Counted from the stretch's first letter, positions 8,941-17,623 are shown. The stretch: 64,000 nucleotides of DNA from Allobosea sp. 67-29 (GCF_001898115.1 NZ_MKSQ01000016.1:1-64000), one strand, 5' to 3'. Notes: generated from the sequence alone by a model not told the origin. Program-made: numbers and translations.

Positions 8941-9549
8941 TCAGCGGGGCTCCTCGACATAGGTCGCGACGAAGCGCACCAGTTCGCTCTGACGCGCCGT
9001 GCCGGTCTTGGCAAACAGTCGCTGTAGATGCGTGCGCGCGGTCGTCGGGGCGATGCCAAGCCGCTTGGCTGCGATGATGGTGTCGAGCCCCTCGACGATC
9101 AGGGCCAGCATGCGTTCCTCTGTCGGGGTCAGACCGCAGGCTTCGGCGACCTCGCCGAGCTTGCGGCCCATCGCGATCTCCGGATCGTCCACCGAGAGCA
9201 CGAAAAGGTCGATGCTCTCGAGGTGAACGGCTTCGATCGCGACCTGGCGTCCGCAGCGAAGCGAGAGCGGCAGACGCGCCTCGCCCGGCCATCCGCCGGT
9301 TCCGCAGCGCTTCAGCCAGGACATCAGCCGCGCCATGAATTCCTTGTCGGATGCGGTGAAGCGATCCGCGCCGCCCAGCCCGTCGTTCTGCAGGGCCTGG
9401 GCGCCGCGATTGCTGAACTGGACGTTCAGCCTGGCGTCGATGACGAAGACCGGCTTCGACGCATGGGGCGTCGCCACCGGGGGCATGTCGCCGCGACCGG
9501 AAAACGGGGCGCAATCCGGCCGAACTGGAACCGCGAACTGGAGCGACAT
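8941..9549 (-). CDS. short LuxR-type regulator
   Basis: This 202-residue protein has a PAS-like sensory segment (VFVIDARLNVQFSNRGAQAL, about 33-52) and a C-terminal LuxR-type helix-turn-helix (LTPTEERMLALIVEG, then LGIAPTTARTHLQRLFAKT). The same arrangement forms the C-terminal half of the 378-residue regulator at 11635-12771, so the two look like paralogues. This one lacks the N-terminal domain of about 190 residues. The ribosome binding site is weak, and the start is the first ATG after non-coding sequence. It is transcribed leftward, downstream of the GntR gene. It may regulate the adjacent sugar-kinase locus, or be a remnant. Confidence 0.75.
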   Translation of the reverse strand: MSLQFAVPVRPDCAPFSGRGDMPPVATPHASKPVFVIDARLNVQFSNRGAQALQNDGLGGADRFTASDKEFMARLMSWLKRCGTGGWPGEARLPLSLRCGRQVAIEAVHLESIDLFVLSVDDPEIAMGRKLGEVAEACGLTPTEERMLALIVEGLDTIIAAKRLGIAPTTARTHLQRLFAKTGTARQSELVRFVATYVEEPR

Positions 9550-9685
9550 CGACGACCCATCCCTCTTGCCCGGGACCGCTGCTTCGCCTTGGTGCCGGCC
9601 GGATCATCCAGCCGAAGCGGGCAAAGCGCGCGTCCATATGCCTTCGTCGCGCCAGGGGTGAGGAAGGTTCAAAGCGTCAGATGGG

Positions 9686-9707
9686 TTTTTGGATTGTTAT
9701 TGGACTT
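9686..9707 (+). promoter_or_regulatory. 22-bp motif, copy 1 (TTTTTGGATTG-TTATTGGACTT)
   Basis: This motif matches 11537-11558 at 20 of 22 positions. Each copy is itself two 11-bp direct repeats sharing TTGGA, about one helical turn apart. It lies between the end of the GntR gene and the start of the short LuxR gene. It reads rightward, so its orientation relative to its neighbour differs from that of copy 2. It may be a binding site for the local GntR regulator. Confidence 0.5.
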
Positions 9708-9734
9708 GTTAAAATGCGCGAGACCAAGCTCCGC

Positions 9735-10517
9735 TCAGCTCTGCAGCGAGAGTCGGTAGGTGTATGTGTCGCCCCGGAACAGCCCCTCGACATATTCGAG
9801 CATATCACCGTCCGCACCGTAGCTGCGGCGCTTGATCAGCAGGCAGGGGACGGGCTTGCTGAAACCGAAGATCGCGCATTCCTCGGCGGTGGGCGCCGCC
9901 GCCTCGATCGTCTGGTCGCAACGAACGAGCGGCATGCCTAGCTCCGCGAGCTTGGCATAGACCGAGCCGCTGAGGTCGCTCTGTGCGAGTCCCGGGGCGC
10001 GCTCGAGGTTGTACCATGCGATCTCGCGCGACATCGGCACGCCGTCGCCGGAGCGCACCCGCACGAGCTTGAGGAAGTCGATATGGGACGAGCGGCCGAA
10101 GATCGAGGCAATCGAGCGGTCGTTGACCACCAGGCGCTCGAGGATTTGCGATGACGGCACCCGGCCGAGCTCGCGCATCTCCTCGGTAAAGCCCTTCAGC
10201 CGGTCCATGCCGGAATGCAGGCGCAGACCCGGCCCCTGCACGATCGAGCCGAGACGGCCCTGCGCACTCAGCAGCTTGCGCTCGCGCAGGGCGTTGTAGG
10301 AGCGCTGCACCGTGGTGCGACTGATGCCCAAACGCTCGGCCAGCTGCCGTTCCGCGGGAAGGGTGGTTCCGGGCGGCAGGGCTCCGTCGTCGATCAGCCT
10401 GGTCAGTTGCTCCTCGAGCTGCTGATAGAGCGGCTTGGCGGTATCGTCGCGCAGGTCCAGCAGGTCCTGGAACGACGGTTTGGGTGCGGGCAATTCAGGC
10501 TCTGTCGGTGGGGGCAT
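9735..10517 (-). CDS. GntR/HutC-type transcriptional regulator with UTRA domain
   Basis: This 260-residue protein has a GntR winged helix (about 30-95, including LPAERQLAERLGISRTTVQR) and a C-terminal UTRA ligand-binding domain (about 110-258), as in HutC-subfamily regulators of sugar, amino-sugar or phosphonate genes. I chose the ATG at 10517 because upstream extensions would run into the divergent kinase gene. That kinase starts 50 bases away, so a shared regulatory region is likely and the regulator probably responds to the kinase's substrate or product. Confidence 0.88.
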   Translation of the reverse strand: MPPPTEPELPAPKPSFQDLLDLRDDTAKPLYQQLEEQLTRLIDDGALPPGTTLPAERQLAERLGISRTTVQRSYNALRERKLLSAQGRLGSIVQGPGLRLHSGMDRLKGFTEEMRELGRVPSSQILERLVVNDRSIASIFGRSSHIDFLKLVRVRSGDGVPMSREIAWYNLERAPGLAQSDLSGSVYAKLAELGMPLVRCDQTIEAAAPTAEECAIFGFSKPVPCLLIKRRSYGADGDMLEYVEGLFRGDTYTYRLSLQS

Positions 10518-10567
10518 GATTGTGACACAACCCGGGTAGCAGCAGTTGAGAGGGGAAGGCAAACGCG

Positions 10568-11536
10568 ATGGCCGACGGGCCCGTGTTCGTGCTGGGCAGC
10601 TTCGTGGTCGCCTGTTCGGCGAAGGTGCCGCGCTTCCCGCGACCCGGCGAGGCGCTGGCGGCACAGACGGTCACGATCGAGCCCGGCGGCAAGGGCCTCA
10701 ATCTGGCGATCATGTCGCGCCGGCTCGGCATGGTTGTGGACGGTATCCTCGCCATCGGCGACGACATGGCCGCGGCCTTCGCCGCGCCCGCGCTGGGCCG
10801 GGCCGGCTTGCCAGGCAGCATGCTCGTCGCAATCCCGGGCCCGACCGGCAGCGGCGTCGGCTTCACCGATGGGCAGGGCGAGACCAGCGTGGCGATCGCC
10901 AGCGGAGTCAATTCCGCCGTCACGCGCGGCCACATCCAGGCCCGCGCCGGGGCCATCGCCGGCGCCGGGCTCGTGATGGCCCAGTTCGAGACGGGCGACG
11001 ACCCGATCGCGGAGGCCTTCGGCATCGCCAGGCGCGCCGGCGTCGAGACCCTGCTGAACCCCTCGCCTTTCCGGTCGATCCCGCCCGATATCCTGCGGCA
11101 GACCGGCATCCTGGTCGTCAACGAGACCGAAGCCGCCGACCTCGCGGCCGACATCGGCTGCGATCCAGCCGATGCGGGCGATCCCGCCCGCTTCGCCACG
11201 GCGCTGGCGCCGGCGATCGCTGCACGTGGCCCGGCCCTGGTCGTCATGACGCGAGGGGCGGCCGGGGCCATCGCGGTGCCTCGCTGCGGCGTCGCCGTGG
11301 CCCAGGCCGGCATCGCAGTCGACACGGTCGACGCGCTCGGGGCCGGGGATGCCTTTGCGGCCACGCTGGGCGTCGCACTCGCGCGACGACACAGCCTGGC
11401 CAACGCCATGCTGCATGCAGCCGCGGCCGGGGCGCTCACGACGACCCGCCAAGGCGTCTTCGATGCCTTGCCGGGACCGGAGGCGATCGCCGAGCTGCTG
11501 GCGCGTCGCCGATTGACACCGGAATCGCGCCTGTGA
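10568..11536 (+). CDS. PfkB/ribokinase family sugar kinase
   Basis: This 322-residue kinase has the PfkB signatures: an N-terminal GGKGLNLAIMSRRLG at about 40-54 and the C-terminal DALGAGDAFAATLGVALA, where Asp261 in GAGDAF is the expected catalytic base. Family members phosphorylate ribose, fructose, deoxyribose, nucleosides or similar compounds with ATP. The specificity is not readable here. GAGAGGGGAAGG lies shortly before the ATG. The gene diverges from a GntR/UTRA regulator and is followed by a LuxR-type regulator 98 bases on. No sugar transporter is adjacent. Confidence 0.88.
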   Translation: MADGPVFVLGSFVVACSAKVPRFPRPGEALAAQTVTIEPGGKGLNLAIMSRRLGMVVDGILAIGDDMAAAFAAPALGRAGLPGSMLVAIPGPTGSGVGFTDGQGETSVAIASGVNSAVTRGHIQARAGAIAGAGLVMAQFETGDDPIAEAFGIARRAGVETLLNPSPFRSIPPDILRQTGILVVNETEAADLAADIGCDPADAGDPARFATALAPAIAARGPALVVMTRGAAGAIAVPRCGVAVAQAGIAVDTVDALGAGDAFAATLGVALARRHSLANAMLHAAAAGALTTTRQGVFDALPGPEAIAELLARRRLTPESRL

Positions 11537-11558
11537 TTTTTGGATTGCTTTTGGACTT
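11537..11558 (+). promoter_or_regulatory. 22-bp motif, copy 2 (TTTTTGGATTG-CTTTTGGACTT)
   Basis: This is the second copy of the motif at 9686-9707, with two mismatches. It lies immediately after the kinase stop and 76 bases ahead of the long LuxR gene, pointing at it. The internal 11-bp direct repeat suggests a regulator binding in tandem on one face of the helix. Confidence 0.5.
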
Positions 11559-11634
11559 CACTTGACGCTTTGCTGCTGCTAGCCTGACGTTGCTGCCGCA
11601 GGGGCGCGGCAGCCATCGCCTGCGGAGAACCGTC

Positions 11635-12771
11635 ATGCCGGCCCAGGATTTCGACACCGTCATGGCGGCGGTGGACCAGCTGATGGCCGGCGCGATGGAC
11701 GAGGCGCAGATGCCCGCCGCCGCCGAGACGCTGAGGCAGCTGTTCAATGGCTCGAAAGCCTGCTTCGCCGGCTTCGGACCGCATCCGGACGACTGGGTCT
11801 CCTACGCGACCAATGTCGACGAGACCCTGCAGGCCCGCTGCTTCGGCGACCTCGCCCAGGACTTCATCGAGATGGGTCTCGCGCTGCGCCACATCCCGCT
11901 GGGTCGGGTCTATCTCGACCATGAGGTCCATGGCCGGGAGGCCCTGCAGCGCAGCCGCGTATGGCAGGAATGGATGCAGCCTCAGGACATGTATGGCGGG
12001 ATGGCCTGCCGCCTGGCGGAGAACGGCGAGGCGTTCTGGTTCTTCGACGTCCAGCGTGGACGGCAGCAGGAAGGCTTCGACCGCGACGATGTCGCACTTC
12101 TCGCCAGGCTGTACCCTGTCCTGCGCCGGATCGCCGATATCCGCCGCCATCTCGGCCGCGTCACGATCGAGCGCGACGAGGCCCGCGGCGCTCTCGACGC
12201 CCTCGCCATGGGCATCGTCATCCTCGATCAGGATTTGCGCATCGTCTATGCGAACGAAGGGGCCGACGAGATCCTCTCCGGGCCCGATGGCGCGCTCTCG
12301 CTGCGCCAGGGCCGCGTCTTCGCCCGCCAGCCTGCGGAGCAGCGCCAGTTCAAGCAGCTCGTCGAGGCTGCGGCCCATGACAGCCACGCGCCGCTCACCC
12401 CGCGGCGGAGCAGCCTGGTGCTGAGCGCCGGCGACCGCTCTCATTCACTCTCTGCCTGCGTCATGCCCGCGGCCTCCCCCGTGCCCGCTGGATCACATCG
12501 CAAGGTCATGGTCGCACTGCGCCGGCTCGACATGGCGACCGACATGGTCGCCTGCGCACGGCAGCTCTTCGACCTGACCGAAACCGAAGCCAAATTCGCC
12601 TCCGCCCTCGCGAGCGGATTGTCCCTGACGGAGGCGGCCGACACCCAGGGCGTCCGGATCTCCACCGCGCGAACCCATCTGGCGCGCATTTTCCAGAAGA
12701 CCCATACGCGCCAGCAAAGCCAGCTCGTCTCGCTCCTGCGCAGCGCGGCCCTCCCCCTCCGCGCCGGCTGA
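11635..12771 (+). CDS. LuxR-type regulator with PAS-like domain
   Basis: This 378-residue protein has an N-terminal domain of unknown type (about 1-175), a PAS-like segment (MGIVILDQDLRIVYANEGAD, about 198-217) and a C-terminal LuxR-type helix-turn-helix (LFDLTETEAKFASALASG; GVRISTARTHLARIFQKTH). I chose the ATG at 11635 because GGAG lies about nine bases upstream; an upstream start at 11590 has no such site. The protein resembles the short regulator at 8941-9549 over its C-terminal half. Transcription probably starts downstream of the kinase, near the 22-bp motif. Confidence 0.85.
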   Translation: MPAQDFDTVMAAVDQLMAGAMDEAQMPAAAETLRQLFNGSKACFAGFGPHPDDWVSYATNVDETLQARCFGDLAQDFIEMGLALRHIPLGRVYLDHEVHGREALQRSRVWQEWMQPQDMYGGMACRLAENGEAFWFFDVQRGRQQEGFDRDDVALLARLYPVLRRIADIRRHLGRVTIERDEARGALDALAMGIVILDQDLRIVYANEGADEILSGPDGALSLRQGRVFARQPAEQRQFKQLVEAAAHDSHAPLTPRRSSLVLSAGDRSHSLSACVMPAASPVPAGSHRKVMVALRRLDMATDMVACARQLFDLTETEAKFASALASGLSLTEAADTQGVRISTARTHLARIFQKTHTRQQSQLVSLLRSAALPLRAG

Positions 12772-12778
12772 GCCCGAT

Positions 12779-12804
12779 CCGGCGGCGTCCCCCCGGGCCG
12801 CCGG
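12779..12804 (+). terminator. possible terminator after the long LuxR gene
   Basis: Eight-base arms CCGGCGGC and GCCGCCGG, separated by a C/G-rich loop, lie a few bases beyond the LuxR stop. Only a weak TTCC follows. It could equally serve the convergent anmK gene. Confidence 0.35.
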
Positions 12805-12887
12805 TTCCTGCACTGCTCGAGGGAAAGGCTAATCCGCTCCCACAAACGGTCCCATCATCCAAATGGCGGAGAGAACGCTAAAGTTGT

Positions 12888-14036
12888 TCAGGCCGGCTTA
12901 CCGGGCCTGTGCAGGCGGCCGCCGGTCAGCGGCCGGGGAACGCCGGTCGTCGAGGGCAGGCTGAGCGGCAGGTTCCGGAGCGAGCGAATCGCGAAATAGG
13001 CGAAGATCTGCGCCTCCAGCGCGTCGCCGTTCCAGCCGACGGTCTCGACCGGCTCGACCGGCACGCCGAGGCGCTCGCCGAGCCGTGCCATGAAATGCCG
13101 GTTCAGCCGCCCGCCGCCGCCGACGAGCCAGCGCCGCGGCCGCTTCGGCACATGGCGGAGCGCCGCGACGATGCTCTCAACGGTGAAGGCGGCGAGGGTC
13201 GCGGCCCCGTCGGCATCCGAGAGCGGCTCGACCACCCGGGCGCGGCGGTGGAAATCATTTCGGTCCAGCGCTTTCGGCGCGGGCCTGTCGAAATACGGAT
13301 TGGCCATGAAGCCCGCCACGAGTTCGTCATGGACGCGGCCGCTCGTGGCGAGCGCGCCATCGGCATCGTAGGGCCGGCCGAGGCGACGCTGCATGAAATC
13401 GTCGAGTATGGCGCTCGCCGGACCGGTATCGAAGGCTATGACCGTGTCGCCATCGACATAGGTGATATTCCCGACGCCGCCGAGGTTGAGCACCATCACG
13501 GGCTGCTCGAGCTCCTGCGCCAGGGCACGATGATACAGCGGTGCGAAGGGAGCGCCCTCGCCGCCGGCCGCAACATCGGCGTCACGGAAGCGGTCGACCG
13601 TCGGGATGCCGAGCGCATCGGCCACCGCCTGCCCGTTCATGAGCTGCCGGGTGAAGCGGCGTTCGGGACGGTGGTAGATCGTCTGGCCATGCAGGCCGAC
13701 GAGATCGACGGCGCCGAAATCAAGCCCCTGGTCGTCGGCATAGCTGCGGATGGCGGCGAGATGATCGGCCGTGACCGCCGCCTCGAGTTCCGCGAGCGGT
13801 TCGGATGCGGCCCTCTCCGCATCGGCGATGACCGCCTGCAAGGCGCGGCGTGTCTGGTCGCGATAGGGATAGGAGGCACCGGCGCCGAAGGCGAGCCGGT
13901 CGCGCCCGTCGCTCGTCACCAGCGACACGTCGATGGCATCCATCGAGGTGCCGCTGATCACGCCGATCGCGGTCAGAATCGCGGATGGGTCAGAAAGACG
14001 ATCCGCCAATCGCGGCTCCTTGCGGCAACGACTCAC
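12888..14036 (-). CDS. anmK: anhydro-N-acetylmuramic acid kinase
   Basis: AnmK phosphorylates and opens 1,6-anhydro-MurNAc to give MurNAc-6-phosphate during cell-wall recycling in the cytoplasm. The family start GVISGTSMDAIDVSL is present, with VMVLNLGGVGNITYVDGD and IAFDTGPASAILDDFM further on and [17 protein letters not shown] near the end. The start is uncertain and is not ATG in either case. A GTG at 14036 overlaps the preceding stop by four bases. A TTG at 14009 has AAGGAG six bases upstream and gives a length (373) closer to the family norm. It follows the DUF1330 pair in one leftward unit. Confidence 0.92.
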   Translation of the reverse strand: MSRCRKEPRLADRLSDPSAILTAIGVISGTSMDAIDVSLVTSDGRDRLAFGAGASYPYRDQTRRALQAVIADAERAASEPLAELEAAVTADHLAAIRSYADDQGLDFGAVDLVGLHGQTIYHRPERRFTRQLMNGQAVADALGIPTVDRFRDADVAAGGEGAPFAPLYHRALAQELEQPVMVLNLGGVGNITYVDGDTVIAFDTGPASAILDDFMQRRLGRPYDADGALATSGRVHDELVAGFMANPYFDRPAPKALDRNDFHRRARVVEPLSDADGAATLAAFTVESIVAALRHVPKRPRRWLVGGGGRLNRHFMARLGERLGVPVEPVETVGWNGDALEAQIFAYFAIRSLRNLPLSLPSTTGVPRPLTGGRLHRPGKPA

Positions 14037-14341
14037 TCGCCCGGCTGCGGGCCGTCATAACCGCCGATGATGACGAGGTCGGACTTGCCGGCAGCGCTGA
14101 GATGCTTCACCGCCTCCTGATATTCCGGCGAGGCGTAGCAGGCCCGAGCCGTCTCCTCGTCCTTGAACTCGATGACGACGTTGTGCTTGCGGCCCTCGCC
14201 GCGGGCGAGCTTGTACTCGCCGCCGCGGACCAGGAACTTGGCGCCGTACTTGGCGAAGGCGACGGCGTTGAGCGAGCGATACTTGCCGTAGGCCTCGTCG
14301 TTCTCGACGTCGACCCGCGCGATCCAGTAGCCCTTCGCCAT
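14033..14341 (-). CDS. DUF1330 domain protein (copy 1)
   Basis: This 102-residue protein is a small ferredoxin-like-fold protein of the DUF1330 family, whose function is unknown. Family features are YWIARVDVENDEAYGKY at the start, the central FLVRGGEYKLARGEGR and the segment VVIEFKDEETARACYASPEY. It is a tandem paralogue of the next gene upstream, with three bases between them. The stop overlaps the possible GTG start of anmK, suggesting translational coupling. Confidence 0.88.
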   Translation of the reverse strand: MAKGYWIARVDVENDEAYGKYRSLNAVAFAKYGAKFLVRGGEYKLARGEGRKHNVVIEFKDEETARACYASPEYQEAVKHLSAAGKSDLVIIGGYDGPQPGE

Positions 14342-14344
14342 CGC

Positions 14345-14632
14345 TCAGGCCCCCTCGACGGCGACGAGGTCGATCTCGCCCGCGCCTTCGCGCAACTTGC
14401 GGGCCTCGGCATATTCCGGCGAGAAGAGATAGGCTCGCGCCGAGGCGAAATCGTTGAACTCGATGACGATGTTGCGGGCGCGCCCCTCGCCCTCGCCGAC
14501 CGTCATCTGGCCGCCGCGCACGATCGGCGTGCCGCCATAGATCTTCATCACCTCGGAAGCCTTGGCGGCATAGCCCGCCCATTTCGTGGCGTCGGTGACC
14601 TTGGCGCGGCCGATGACATATCCCTTGGGCAT
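14345..14632 (-). CDS. DUF1330 domain protein (copy 2)
   Basis: This 95-residue protein is a paralogue of the adjacent 102-residue protein. It shares GYVIGRAKV at the start, the RGG turn (PIVRGGQMTVGEGEGR) and IVIEFNDFASARAYLFSPEY. The two products may form a dimer or heterodimer; that is inferred from the ferredoxin-like fold. The biochemical role is unknown. It lies 38 bases beyond pyrF in the same direction. Confidence 0.88.
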   Translation of the reverse strand: MPKGYVIGRAKVTDATKWAGYAAKASEVMKIYGGTPIVRGGQMTVGEGEGRARNIVIEFNDFASARAYLFSPEYAEARKLREGAGEIDLVAVEGA

Positions 14633-14670
14633 GGTGCTATCCGTTGGCTGAATCGGTTTCGGCGCGGAGC

Positions 14671-15378
14671 TTACGAAGCCGCGACGATCTCGTCCATGAC
14701 CGCGCCCGCCGCTGCGCGCGGGTCTGCCGCGCGGATGATGGGACGCCCGACGACGAGATGATCGGCGCCGATGCGGATCGCCTCGGCCGGCGTCAACGTG
14801 CGCTTCTGGTCGCCGGCCGCACTGCCGGAGGGTCGGATGCCGGGGGTGACGATGACCATGTCCGGGCCGATCACGTCTCGCACGATCGCCGTCTCTGCGG
14901 CCGAGCAGACGATCCCGTCGATGCCGGCGCTGCGAGCCTGCTCGGCACGCAGACGCACGAGATCACGCACGGCGAGCCCATAGCCGGCGTCGCGCAGGTC
15001 GGTATCATCGTAAGAGGTCAGCGCGGTCACCGCGAGGAGCTTGAGTGCCGCATCGCCGCGCCCTTCGACCGCGCCGCGCATAGTCTGCGGATAGGCGTGG
15101 ACAGTAAGGAAGGTGACGCCGAGCTTGGTCAGCGATTCCACGCCTTCGGTCACGGTGTTGCCGATGTCGTGCAGCTTGAGGTCCAGGAAGACCTTCTTGC
15201 CCTCGGCCACGAGTTGGCGCGCGAGATCGAGCCCGCCGGCAAAGGCGAGGCGATAGCCGATCTTGTAGAAGGTGACTCCGTCGCCCAACGTCGAGACGAG
15301 GTGGTACGCGTCCCACACGGTCGGCACGTCGAGGGCGACGATCAGGCGGTCGCGGACATCGTTGATCTTCTGGCTCAT
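14671..15378 (-). CDS. pyrF: orotidine 5'-phosphate decarboxylase
   Basis: PyrF converts OMP to UMP in the last step of pyrimidine synthesis. The 235-residue length is typical of the short bacterial type. The substrate site is seen in LIVALDVPT near the start, and the catalytic Lys/Asp array in [13 protein letters not shown]. The phosphate loop VTPGIRPSG and the C-terminal LVVGRPII are also present. I chose the ATG at 15378, with GGGAG upstream, rather than the adjoining TTG. The gene heads a leftward run into the DUF1330 pair and anmK. Confidence 0.95.
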   Translation of the reverse strand: MSQKINDVRDRLIVALDVPTVWDAYHLVSTLGDGVTFYKIGYRLAFAGGLDLARQLVAEGKKVFLDLKLHDIGNTVTEGVESLTKLGVTFLTVHAYPQTMRGAVEGRGDAALKLLAVTALTSYDDTDLRDAGYGLAVRDLVRLRAEQARSAGIDGIVCSAAETAIVRDVIGPDMVIVTPGIRPSGSAAGDQKRTLTPAEAIRIGADHLVVGRPIIRAADPRAAAGAVMDEIVAAS

Positions 15379-15491
15379 CAACCGGCTCCCTGAGTTTCGA
15401 GGGAAGGCGCATGATTCGAAGCCCGATGCAAGGGCATGCGAGCCGCGGCCTTTCGTGCGGCCAGCGGTTGCGAGCTCTGCCGATCAGGCGG

Positions 15492-15929
15492 TCACTCGAC
15501 CGGCGTGCACTCCATCCGCACACGCTCGCCTGGCCGGCTCGCGGTCCGGCAAACGACTTTGGCCGGCAGCAGCGGCGACGGTGCAGCCGCCGGGGCGGCC
15601 GCTGCGACCGGCGCCGCAACCGGAAGCACGGACCGCGCCCGCGACGAGGCCAGTCGAGGCGCGGAGCGGGCCACCGGCTTGGCCGTTGCCCGAGGCGGCA
15701 CAATCGGCAGCACCCGCTGCTCCTTGACGGTTTCGACAACCGGAGGAGCGGCGACCACCACGGGCTCAGGCTGCTCGGGAGACGAACGCCAGGGCGTCAA
15801 CGAGGCCAGCCGCGTGAAGGCCTCCATGGTCGGTCGCGTGATCGACTCTGCGGTCGGCATCGACTGCATGCAGCCGGCAAGTGCAACGCCGAGAAAGCAC
15901 AGAGCTGCGCGGTTCGGGATCGACAGCAT
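15492..15929 (-). CDS. putative lipoprotein, Ala/Pro-rich
   Basis: This 145-residue protein has a type II signal peptide: a basic start, then ALCFLGVALAGC, where the Cys is the expected lipidation site. The mature part is rich in Ala, Pro and Val (about 60-120), ending in a short segment with two Cys (VVCRTASRPGERVRMECTP) that may form a disulfide. I chose the ATG at 15927-15929 because GGAG lies eight bases upstream and the signal peptide begins there. I do not recognise a family. It is probably an envelope protein. Confidence 0.7.
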   Translation of the reverse strand: MLSIPNRAALCFLGVALAGCMQSMPTAESITRPTMEAFTRLASLTPWRSSPEQPEPVVVAAPPVVETVKEQRVLPIVPPRATAKPVARSAPRLASSRARSVLPVAAPVAAAAPAAAPSPLLPAKVVCRTASRPGERVRMECTPVE

Positions 15930-16181
15930 CTTCGCCGCTCCTGCTGTGGACTGATCGCGAGCAGCGGGATCGTGCCCGCCCCGCCCCGGCCAAGTCAACC
16001 TTCGGTCGCATCGGCAGCAAGCAGAGCGGTCAACGGGATGACTCGAAGGCGACGACGACATGACAATGCCATGAGGGCGGGCCGCGATCGCTCAGCGCAC
16101 AGCAGCTTTGTCGGAAAATGGATTCCAGCTTGCGCGCCCATGATCTAGGCGTCTCCCGCCGTTCTCTGGAGACAGCCTGCA

Positions 16182-16946
16182 ATGTCCATCGCCGCGCTGA
16201 CCGGCTTCCTGCTGCTGGCAGGGGTCGCAGCCTACGCCCAGACGCTGACGGGGTTCGCCTTCGGCCTGATCACCATGGGCGGCGTCGGCCTGACCGGCCT
16301 CCTGTCGCTGCCGGACGCGGCCGCGCTCGTCAGCGTGCTGACGCTGGTCAACGCCTCGCAGATGCTGATGAAGGGCTGGCGCGACGTCGCGTGGCGGCAA
16401 TTCGGGCTGGTGATGCTGACCAGCCTCCCCTTCCTCCTCGTCGGCTTCGCCCTGCTGGGCTGGCTGGCGGGCAGCCGCGCCGATCTCCTGCGACTGGTGC
16501 TGGGCTGCACGATCATCGTCTCCAGCTTCCAGCTCGCCCGCAAGCCACAGCAGCTGGATCATGTGTCGGGGGCGCCGAGCTTCCTGTTCTTCGGCGGCAT
16601 CGCCGGGCTGATGGGCGGCATGTTCTCCACCTCCGGACCGCCCGTCGTCTACCACTTCTACCGGCAGCCCATGCCGCACGCGATGGTGCGCGAGACGCTG
16701 GTGACGATCTTCGCGGTGAATGCCACGCTGCGGACCGGGCTGGTCGCGAGTTCCGGGCAGATTCCGTCCACCTCGACGCTGACGGGCCTTCTGGCCGTCC
16801 CGGTGGTGATGGCTGCGACCCATCTTGCGCGGCGCTACCCACCGCCGCTGACGCAACGCGCCCTGCGGCAGATCGTGTTCGTGCTTCTGCTGCTGTCGGG
16901 CGTGGCGCTGGCAGCGCCCGCCGTGATCCACCTCGGCCGCGGCTGA
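16182..16946 (+). CDS. TauE/SafE family membrane transporter
   Basis: This 254-residue membrane protein has about eight hydrophobic segments and the TauE/SafE pattern of two repeated halves. The first half carries TLTGFAFGLITMGGVGLTG and the second GGIAGLMGGMFSTSGPPVV. Family members are proposed exporters of sulfite, sulfoacetate or related small organic anions. GGAGA lies about twelve bases ahead of the ATG. It stands alone on the plus strand, convergent with the DsbA-family gene 14 bases away, so the context gives no hint of substrate. Confidence 0.85.
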   Translation: MSIAALTGFLLLAGVAAYAQTLTGFAFGLITMGGVGLTGLLSLPDAAALVSVLTLVNASQMLMKGWRDVAWRQFGLVMLTSLPFLLVGFALLGWLAGSRADLLRLVLGCTIIVSSFQLARKPQQLDHVSGAPSFLFFGGIAGLMGGMFSTSGPPVVYHFYRQPMPHAMVRETLVTIFAVNATLRTGLVASSGQIPSTSTLTGLLAVPVVMAATHLARRYPPPLTQRALRQIVFVLLLLSGVALAAPAVIHLGRG

Positions 16947-16960
16947 ACCGCCGCCAGCGT

Positions 16961-17623
16961 TCAGAACTGCGGCATCTCCGGCTGCTGCGCAGTCAGGACC
17001 TGCTGGAAGACCTGATCCCAGACATCCGGCGGCTGCGCGCCCGAGACGGCGAGCTTGCCGTCGATGATGAAGAAGGGCACGCCGGTGACGCCGACCTCTC
17101 GGGCATGGTTCTCCAGCCCGATCACGGTCTCGCGCAATTCGTCATTGGCGAGTTCGTCGCGCGCGGCCTGCTCGTCGAAACCCTGCTCGACGGCGATCTG
17201 CACCAGCGTCTCGACGTCGCCGATGTCGCGCCCGTCCTGCCAATAAGCCTTGAACAGTGCCGCCTTCATCTCCGTCCCGCGCTGCACGGTGGACGCGGCG
17301 GCGATCAGCATATGCGCCATCCGCGTGTTGACGCTCTTCGTCACCTTCGCCCAGTTGAAGGTGACGCCGCTCTCCAGCGCCGCCTCGGACAGGCGCAACT
17401 CGATCTCCTTGCGCTTGCCCGGGCCGAATTTGGTGTCGAGATATTGCGTGCGGTCCATGCCCTGCTCGGGCATCTCAGGGTTGAGCTCATAGGGCAGCCA
17501 GGTGATGGCGAAGCGCTCGTTGAGCCCCCTACGGGAGAGCGCCGTCTCCAGCCGCGCCTTGCCGATGAAGCACCAGGGGCAGGCAACGTCGGAAACGATT
17601 GCGAGCGGCAACTTGTCCTGCAT
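16961..17623 (-). CDS. DsbA family oxidoreductase (FrnE-like)
   Basis: This 220-residue thioredoxin-fold protein has a CPWC active-site motif (SDVACPWCFIGK, about residues 11-22) and the cis-Pro loop GVTGVPFFIIDGK near the C-terminus. It has no signal peptide, so it resembles the cytoplasmic FrnE-type branch of the DsbA family rather than periplasmic DsbA. I chose the ATG at 17623, with AAGGA seven bases upstream. A much longer frame reading through into the next gene region is an artefact. It is leftward, 71 bases beyond epmB. Confidence 0.9.
   Translation of the reverse strand: MQDKLPLAIVSDVACPWCFIGKARLETALSRRGLNERFAITWLPYELNPEMPEQGMDRTQYLDTKFGPGKRKEIELRLSEAALESGVTFNWAKVTKSVNTRMAHMLIAAASTVQRGTEMKAALFKAYWQDGRDIGDVETLVQIAVEQGFDEQAARDELANDELRETVIGLENHAREVGVTGVPFFIIDGKLAVSGAQPPDVWDQVFQQVLTAQQPEMPQF

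Noticed and set aside
9681-9941. 86-residue plus-strand frame starting at the 22-bp motif
   Set aside because: It runs antisense into the GntR gene and has no domain; the motif is better read as regulatory DNA.
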